Assembly: GCA_900539645.1 (NCBI GenBank)
Contig: UQCY01000057.1
Location: 1 to 10,828 of the forward strand
Length of the DNA: 10,828 nucleotides
DNA from: an uncultured Clostridium sp.
GTDB taxonomy: Bacteria; Bacillota; Clostridia; Peptostreptococcales; Peptostreptococcaceae
Direction of reading: 5' to 3'
Within the stretch, counting starts at the first letter, position 1. Each line of letters opens with the position of its first letter. Position numbers and translations under genes: made by a program. Under the pieces are notes generated by a model. It searched no databases. It saw only the letters and a list, made by a program, of their open reading frames with translations, and was not told where the DNA came from. This document shows positions 7,535-10,828 of this stretch, one piece after another.

Positions 7535-7552
7535 ACGACTAAAGTCGCAGGG
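7532..7552 (-). repeat. IStron right-end subterminal hairpin
   Basis: Minus strand CCC-T-GCGAC-TTTA-GTCGT-GGG: a 4-bp CGAC/GTCG stem, a G-T pair, a single bulged T and a CCC/GGG foot. The loop and upper stem are the same as in the left-end hairpin. A bulged hairpin near each end is the recognition structure of Y1 transposases. Confidence 0.85.
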
Positions 7553-7590
7553 TTCTAAAAGTTTAAAACTTTATTTAAGAAGTTTAGTTG

Positions 7591-8865
7591 CTAGGCAACC
7601 CTTATTCTTACAGGCGTGTCCAGTTCGCTTCTATTGTATAGGACTTCTAAGTCCACAACTTTACTTTTACTCAATATATTCAACGCTCCATTTACATCTG
7701 CATTTATTAACCTACCATCTTTTGTTTGATACAATCCTCTTTTGATTCTTTTTCCGCTAAATTTGTATTCCTTATGTGGAAGCCAGTTTTTAATTTCTTC
7801 GATTGTATTTTCATATACAGGAATTTCATCTCTATCAAAAAAACTAGCTTTTGATGTGTAGCTTTCTTCCTGTTCAACAAAAGTTATTCCGTATAATTCA
7901 CAAAGATACTCTATTTTTTCTCTAAGTACTCCAAAAGGTATATTTACAAATGTCTGATTATTTTTCTTGCCTAAATCAGAATTTTTTTGAAGTGTTGGAT
8001 TATATCCACATACAACAGTTCCTATTCCATTTTCTAAGCAATAGTTTATTATTATTCTAGCAGTTTTGTTCATATAATCATTAACTCTATTGTTTCTTTT
8101 TCTAGTATTCAAATCCTGTCTGTTTGTGTATTTCTTTTTATATCCTTGTTTATCCTTTATACGTTGTAAACGTGCATTTTCTTTATTATGCCATTGATTT
8201 ATAGATTTTAGCCTTCTTCCATCTACTATGAAAGATTTTCCAGTTGATGTTACACAAGTTGCAAGATTATTCACTCCAAAATCTATCGCTAGTGCTTTAT
8301 TTTTATCGACATTACTTTGAACTTCTTCTACTTCATAGATATATTGAATTTCAAAGAACCTAGCTTTTGATTTAGGTTTAATTCTTATCTCTTTTATCTT
8401 TTTATCAACTAGTTTAGGTGGAATATTTATCTCTATTCTTTTATGCTTTTTGTTGAAAGCATTTGAATATGGAATCATTAATTTATTTCCTTTTATTCTC
8501 ACAAAACCTATAATCAATGTTTTAAAAGCATCTTTAGGAAGATATTTAGGAAGTTTTATGTCTTTAAAATTGTATTTTCCATTCTTTGCCAATTTAAGTA
8601 AAGCAAAGAATGATTTAAAAGATTCATCAACTTCCATTAAAATCTGCTGTGCCATATTTGAATTTAGCATTTTATAATTAGGGCTATTTTTAAGCAATGC
8701 GTAGTTTTTCTGATAGTTTAGATATTTACCTTCACTAAAATAGTATTGTCTAACATTGTAAATTGCCTCATTTGCTAAATTCTTAGCTATATGAGATAGC
8801 AGTTTTAAGTTTTTATAATCTTCTTTAGTCAATTGTTTTACTTGTTGTTTCATACTTAAATGCAT
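7591..8865 (-). CDS. tnpB: TnpB RNA-guided nuclease (IS200/IS605 OrfB), zinc-finger-less type
   Basis: A 424-residue protein. TnpB uses a guide RNA from the element's right end to cut DNA next to a TAM through a RuvC-like domain. RuvC parts are present: ALAIDFGVNNLATC (first Asp, 10 residues past the NVDKNKA segment), a helical GKKNNQTFVNIPFGVLREKIEYL region, and LINADVNGALNI (final Asp). Two features differ from the textbook protein: the second acidic position reads VVCGYN where many TnpBs have an E-D/N-L-N motif, with a Glu instead in QEESYTSKASFFD; and the CxxC..CxxC zinc ribbon normally found after this is missing. I start it at the ATG at 8865, with GAGGTG 6 nt upstream; the GTG at 8874 lies inside that site. 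The frame is intact and the stop is 67 nt from the element end. Confidence 0.93.
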   Translation of the reverse strand: MHLSMKQQVKQLTKEDYKNLKLLSHIAKNLANEAIYNVRQYYFSEGKYLNYQKNYALLKNSPNYKMLNSNMAQQILMEVDESFKSFFALLKLAKNGKYNFKDIKLPKYLPKDAFKTLIIGFVRIKGNKLMIPYSNAFNKKHKRIEINIPPKLVDKKIKEIRIKPKSKARFFEIQYIYEVEEVQSNVDKNKALAIDFGVNNLATCVTSTGKSFIVDGRRLKSINQWHNKENARLQRIKDKQGYKKKYTNRQDLNTRKRNNRVNDYMNKTARIIINYCLENGIGTVVCGYNPTLQKNSDLGKKNNQTFVNIPFGVLREKIEYLCELYGITFVEQEESYTSKASFFDRDEIPVYENTIEEIKNWLPHKEYKFSGKRIKRGLYQTKDGRLINADVNGALNILSKSKVVDLEVLYNRSELDTPVRIRVA

Positions 8866-8904
8866 TATAATCACCTCACTTTATGTAAACGTTTGTATAG
8901 GTAT

Positions 8905-8910
8905 ATTATA
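8905..8910 (-). promoter_or_regulatory. Extended -10 promoter of tnpB
   Basis: Minus strand TGTTATAAT, a perfect TGn-TATAAT. The start site would be near 8898, giving a 5' UTR of about 33 nt with a GAGGTG ribosome binding site. No good -35 is seen; a palindrome occupies that region. It lies between the ribozyme core and tnpB, so tnpB can be made from unspliced or spliced-out contexts independently of accD transcription. Confidence 0.65.
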
Positions 8911-8921
8911 ACATATTTAAC

Positions 8922-8935
8922 AGAACATTTGTTCT
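8922..8935 (-). promoter_or_regulatory. LexA/SOS-box-like operator over the tnpB -35 region
   Basis: AGAACA-AA-TGTTCT on the minus strand, a 14-bp inverted repeat containing GAAC-AAAT-GTTC. This fits the core GAAC-RNRY-GTTY of the Gram-positive LexA (DinR) box. It covers the -25 to -38 region of the tnpB promoter, where a bound repressor would block transcription. Binding is inference. Confidence 0.5.
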
Positions 8936-9017
8936 TATTTAATCATTTTATTGAAAATATTTTGTAAAAGTTCTTTAGTTTTAAATTTTTAGAATCCCAC
9001 AACATATGGGAGGCGTC

Positions 9018-9455
9018 GTTCATATAGGCTAGCTACTGCCTATACAGTTCTCTTATGAACTTCTTAATGTTTCCATTAAGCACAGACTATATCTTATCCC
9101 TCAGCACTACCTGTTAGGGCGAAACCACTTCCACTGCCAAAAGCTTGCAGTGTACTTCCCTCACGAGGAATAGTCGTTGAAGTTTCTCCTGTTCGGAGCT
9201 TACCTGCTGATTATCGATTTTCAAGCACTTAGGATTTAACCTTATACCATCTAATTAATTTTTTCTGCTTTCGCCACATTCACACTTGAGCTTTTTTCAT
9301 CTCTATGTTGTAGTTTAATTAGCTTTACGATTTTCCAGCAATTCAGTTTCTTAGTTGCGTAGATTTGCTACGTCTACATACAAGTTTCCCTATATGCTTA
9401 CTATTCTAGCCAATTCATCTCATGACTAAAGTCACGAGTGTTCTTGTCTAGTTTA
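9018..9455 (-). ncRNA. Group I self-splicing intron core (IA-like), 5' part of the IStron
   Basis: All conserved strands can be found in order: P (AATTGCTGGAAA, 9343-9332), Q (AATCAGCAGGTAAGC, 9212-9198), R (TTCAACGACTATTCC, 9181-9167) and S (AAGATATAGTCTG, 9095-9083). Helices read by eye: P2 CATATA/TGTATG, P3 GAAACT (9350-9345) with GGTTTC (9126-9121), P4 GCTG/CAGC, P6 CTCC/GGAG, P7 GACTAT (9175-9170) with ATAGTC (9090-9085), P7.1, P7.2 CACTGC/GCAGTG (9152-9147 with 9137-9132), P8 CCCT/AGGG, P9 CTTAATG-GAAA-CATTAAG (9080-9063) and a further stem at 9060-9018. P7.1/P7.2 are typical of subgroup IA. A long P5 extension pairs CTAATTAA with TTAATTAG. The 3' splice site lies 1.5 kb away, after G7524, with tnpB in between. 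Confidence 0.92.
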
Positions 9456-9460
9456 ATAAA
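9397..9460 (-). other. P1 helix: 5' splice site and internal guide sequence
   Basis: The exon end UUUAU (9460-9456) pairs with the guide GUAAG (9401-9397): U-G wobble at the splice site, A-U, U-A, U-A and U-G. The helix continues in the intron as U9455-A9402 and A9454-U9403, then a two-base A/A mismatch, then CUAG (9451-9448) with CUAG (9409-9406). The IS605 left-end hairpin sits in the loop. The obligatory U-G pair places the cut after 9456. The unspliced accD frame meets a TAG at 9403-9401, inside the guide sequence. Confidence 0.85.
9419..9438 (-). repeat. IStron left-end subterminal hairpin
   Basis: Minus strand CTCGTGAC-TTTA-GTCATGAG, an 8-bp stem with one G-T pair and a TTTA loop, 17 nt inside the left end. 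It shares AGAAC and GACTTTAGTC with the right-end hairpin. Confidence 0.85.
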
Positions 9461-9937
9461 AGCGGGATTCATAACACAAAGCACATATCTAATTCCGTTA
9501 ATTCTTCCAACACCTGTTACAACAGATTCTGATTCGTGAGTTTTTTCTTTGTACGATGTTACTTTTTCAATGTAATTAGGGAATTTTAAAGGATCCACTA
9601 CATCACTTTCCTTATTTATCTCAATAAATGTACCCTTATCTGTTAGCATTTCTATTCTATCTCTTACATCCATTCTCATATGTTTATTACATTTTGGGCA
9701 TACAAATAAGTTCTCCTCTAAATCCTTGTTAAATGTGTACTCACCACATTCTGGACACTTACTCCAAAATCTATCGTCTATATTATTAGACTCGTGGTTG
9801 TTTGCTATGTAATTTCCATCCTCTTTAGTTTCTTCTTTTTCTTGAATTTTTATATGGATAGATGTGTAGTTGTCGTTTTTTTTCTTAGCTTTATTCTTTT
9901 GTTTCTCTTTTTTAAAAAGCTGTAATCCATTTAACAC
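9456..9937 (-). CDS. accD: Acetyl-CoA carboxylase carboxyltransferase subunit beta, 5' exon
   Basis: Codes for residues 1-160 and two bases of codon 161 of AccD, the partner of AccA in malonyl-CoA synthesis. A basic N-terminus with the usual FKK motif is followed by a lysine/glutamate-rich stretch that looks longer than usual. Next is the AccD zinc ribbon (C61, C64, C80, C83; SKCPECGEY... FVCPKCNKHMR), then MLTDKGTFIEI, DPLKFPNYIEK and VVTGVGRINGIRYVLCVMNPAF. Translation begins at GTG 9937 with an AGGTGAT site 7 nt upstream, 11 nt after the accC stop. Without splicing the frame runs on into the IStron and stops at 9401 after 178 residues, losing the whole catalytic half. Since AccD is normally essential, splicing is presumably active. 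Confidence 0.95.
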
Positions 9938-9948
9938 TTATCTATCAC

Positions 9949-10828
9949 CTATCTTTCGTTTAATTTTCTTTCTATAAATCCTGTGTCGTGTGTGTCGTTT
10001 AGGAATTCATCAGAATTTATTAACTCTCTTTGGAATTCTATATTAGTTTTAATTCCGTCGATTATCAGCTCATCTAATGCGCCGTTCATTTTTGCTACAC
10101 ATTCTTCTTTTGTATCAGCCTTGCATATTAATTTTCCAATCATTGAGTCGTATAACGGAGGTATGCTGTATCCTGCATATACAAATGTGTCAAATCTCAC
10201 TCCAAATCCACCAGGTATATTTATCTCCTCAATTTCTCCAGGGCATGGTGTAAATCCACTTTCTGGATTTTCTGCGTTTATTCTACATTCTATAACATGT
10301 CCTCTCATTAAAACATCTTCCTGTTTGAATGGAATTGGGTTGCCTGCTGCAATCTGTATCTGAAGTTTTATTAAATCTTTGTCTACTATCATCTCAGTTA
10401 CTGGGTGTTCAACCTGAATTCTCGTATTCATTTCTATGAAGTAGAAGTTTTTATCCTTATCTACTATAAATTCAACTGTTCCGGCTCCTTCGTAATTAGT
10501 ACCTTTAACAGCTTTTAATGCACTTTCATATAATCCTTTTCTTTCTTCATCGTTTAAATAGCAACTTGGAGATTCTTCTATCATTTTCTGATTTCTTCTC
10601 TGCATTGAGCAATCTCTTTCTCCTAGATGTATAGCATTTCCAAATTTATCCCCAAATACCTGAACTTCTATGTGTCTTGGGTTTTGGATAAATTTTTCCA
10701 TGTATAAATCGCCGTTTTTGAAGTATGAAATTGCCTCTGATTTAGCTATTTCAAATGATTTTTCTAAGTCTTCTGCTTGGTGAACGATTCTCATTCCTCT
10801 TCCGCCACCACCTGCAGATGCTTTTATC
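9949..10828 (-). CDS. accC: Acetyl-CoA carboxylase biotin carboxylase subunit, 5' end cut by window edge
   Basis: Biotin carboxylase uses ATP and bicarbonate to carboxylate biotin on the carrier protein AccB. The frame is open to the right edge, where it begins IKASAGGGGRGMRIV, the ATP-grasp glycine-rich loop, so about the N-terminal third is missing. Present are GERDCSMQRRNQKMIEESPS, the active-site FIEMNTRIQVEHPVTE (the catalytic E-x-N-x-R-x-Q-V-E-H residues), HVIECRINAE, FTPCPGEI and the C-terminal domain ending at the TAG at 9949-9951. Everything visible looks intact. It is first of three acc genes here and is followed after 11 nt by accD; accB would be expected upstream, outside the window. 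Confidence 0.97.
   Translation of the reverse strand, partial: IKASAGGGGRGMRIVHQAEDLEKSFEIAKSEAISYFKNGDLYMEKFIQNPRHIEVQVFGDKFGNAIHLGERDCSMQRRNQKMIEESPSCYLNDEERKGLYESALKAVKGTNYEGAGTVEFIVDKDKNFYFIEMNTRIQVEHPVTEMIVDKDLIKLQIQIAAGNPIPFKQEDVLMRGHVIECRINAENPESGFTPCPGEIEEINIPGGFGVRFDTFVYAGYSIPPLYDSMIGKLICKADTKEECVAKMNGALDELIIDGIKTNIEFQRELINSDEFLNDTHDTGFIERKLNER

Larger units (their letters stand above)
7524..7700 (-). ncRNA. Predicted TnpB guide RNA (omega/reRNA) scaffold at the IStron right end
   Basis: In characterised IS200/IS605 systems the guide RNA for TnpB comes from the 3' end of tnpB and the following UTR, ends exactly at the element's right boundary, and continues into flanking DNA as the guide. 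Here the region covers the last codons of tnpB (stop at 7591-7593), a 66-nt UTR and the terminal hairpin 7532-7552. The guide would start at 7523 (GATGGGAAGTATGG...), i.e. accD itself. The 5' limit (7700) is a guess; the boundary at 7524 is well fixed. Confidence 0.6.
7524..9455 (-). mobile_element. IStron: group I intron fused to a tnpB-only IS200/IS605 element, inserted in accD
   Basis: A 1,932-nt insert in the sense orientation of accD. Reading in that direction: 5' end TAAACTAGAC, a group I ribozyme core (about 9455-9018), the tnpB promoter and tnpB, then a 3' end with an IS605 hairpin ending GGAGGTTCAG. Both ends carry matching subterminal hairpins with TTTA loops and a shared AGAAC..GACTTTAGTC block (9444-9424 and 7556-7537), as expected for IS200/IS605 ends recognised by a Y1 transposase. 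There are no target duplications; the insert sits directly 3' of TTTAT, in line with IS605-type insertion downstream of a fixed pentamer. No tnpA is present, so movement would need a transposase in trans. The layout matches the described clostridial IStrons such as CdISt1 of C. difficile (which carries two transposase-like genes). Confidence 0.93.

Noticed and set aside
8866..8874. GTG start for tnpB at 8874
   Set aside because: The GTG is part of the GAGGTG ribosome binding site that is correctly spaced for the ATG at 8865.
7522..9455. Alternative junction one base later (exon ending TTTATT, 3' exon starting ATGGGA; product FIMGSMG)
   Set aside because: Also in frame, and GATGAA at 9419-9414 could pair with that exon end. 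But that stretch lies within or beside the left-end hairpin, and the extended P1 with GUAAG, U-G at the cut, FMMGSMGS in the family, and a pentamer target all favour 9456/7523.
9010..9455. Riboswitch or T-box in the 9.0-9.45 kb non-coding stretch
   Set aside because: The ordered P, Q, R and S elements with P3, P7 and P8 pairing identify it as a group I intron.
7070..9937. accD as a pseudogene split by an insertion sequence
   Set aside because: The insert carries a full set of group I core helices, lies in the sense orientation and its removal restores an exact in-frame AccD. Both exons are otherwise undamaged, and accA and accC around them are intact.
1..10828. CRISPR array, tRNA or rRNA genes
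   Set aside because: No regularly spaced direct repeats and no tRNA- or rRNA-like sequence were seen on either strand.

Overview
The window is very AT-rich and carries strong GGAGG-type ribosome binding sites, extended -10 promoters, a siroheme sulfite reductase and an acc cluster in the order accC-accD-accA. This points to a low-GC Gram-positive anaerobe (Clostridia). A Peptostreptococcaceae-like host is my best guess, but it rests on gene content only and not on a 16S or core marker.

Layout. 1-870 (+) is the 3' part of an Abi_2/AbiF-type HEPN abortive-infection gene that runs off the left edge and looks more AT-rich than its neighbours. It converges, through a bidirectional terminator, on a small four-helix membrane protein (924-1343, -). 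Next come hemB (1650-2612, -) and a siroheme/4Fe-4S sulfite or nitrite reductase (2860-3789, -). The reductase is divergent from a LysR-type regulator (4015-4932, +). HemB feeds tetrapyrrole (hence siroheme) synthesis, the reductase uses siroheme, and the LysR protein is the obvious candidate controller. After a second bidirectional terminator lie a membrane zinc-metalloprotease-like protein (5013-5834, -) and then the acetyl-CoA carboxylase genes accA, accD and accC, read from right to left (accC is cut by the right edge).

The main finding is that accD is interrupted by a 1,932-bp IStron (9455 down to 7524, same orientation as accD). This is a chimera of a group I self-splicing intron and an IS200/IS605 element. 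Its 5' third folds by eye into a complete group I core (P1, P2, P3, P4, P6, P7, P7.1, P7.2, P8, P9 with a GAAA loop). Its middle encodes a TnpB RNA-guided nuclease with its own promoter. Its 3' end carries an IS605 subterminal hairpin and should be the 3' end of the TnpB guide-RNA scaffold. No tnpA is present. Splicing after TTTAT and before GATGGG restores an uninterrupted 311-residue AccD with the family sequence FMMGSMGSV at the junction. The pentamer TTTAT appears to act both as the IS605-type target/TAM and as the 5' exon strand of P1.

Two other things stand out. First, two long foldback elements lie just after the stop codons of hemB (1492-1653) and accA (5941-6133). Their helices differ completely in sequence but share the two strands of an internal loop (CGACAAT..CTGCA and GAAGCCTGGAG), the pattern expected of a structured RNA or DNA family that I cannot name. 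Second, a perfect LexA/SOS-box-like palindrome sits in the -35 region of the tnpB promoter, and a Shine-Dalgarno sequence at the IStron right end faces the 3' half of accD.
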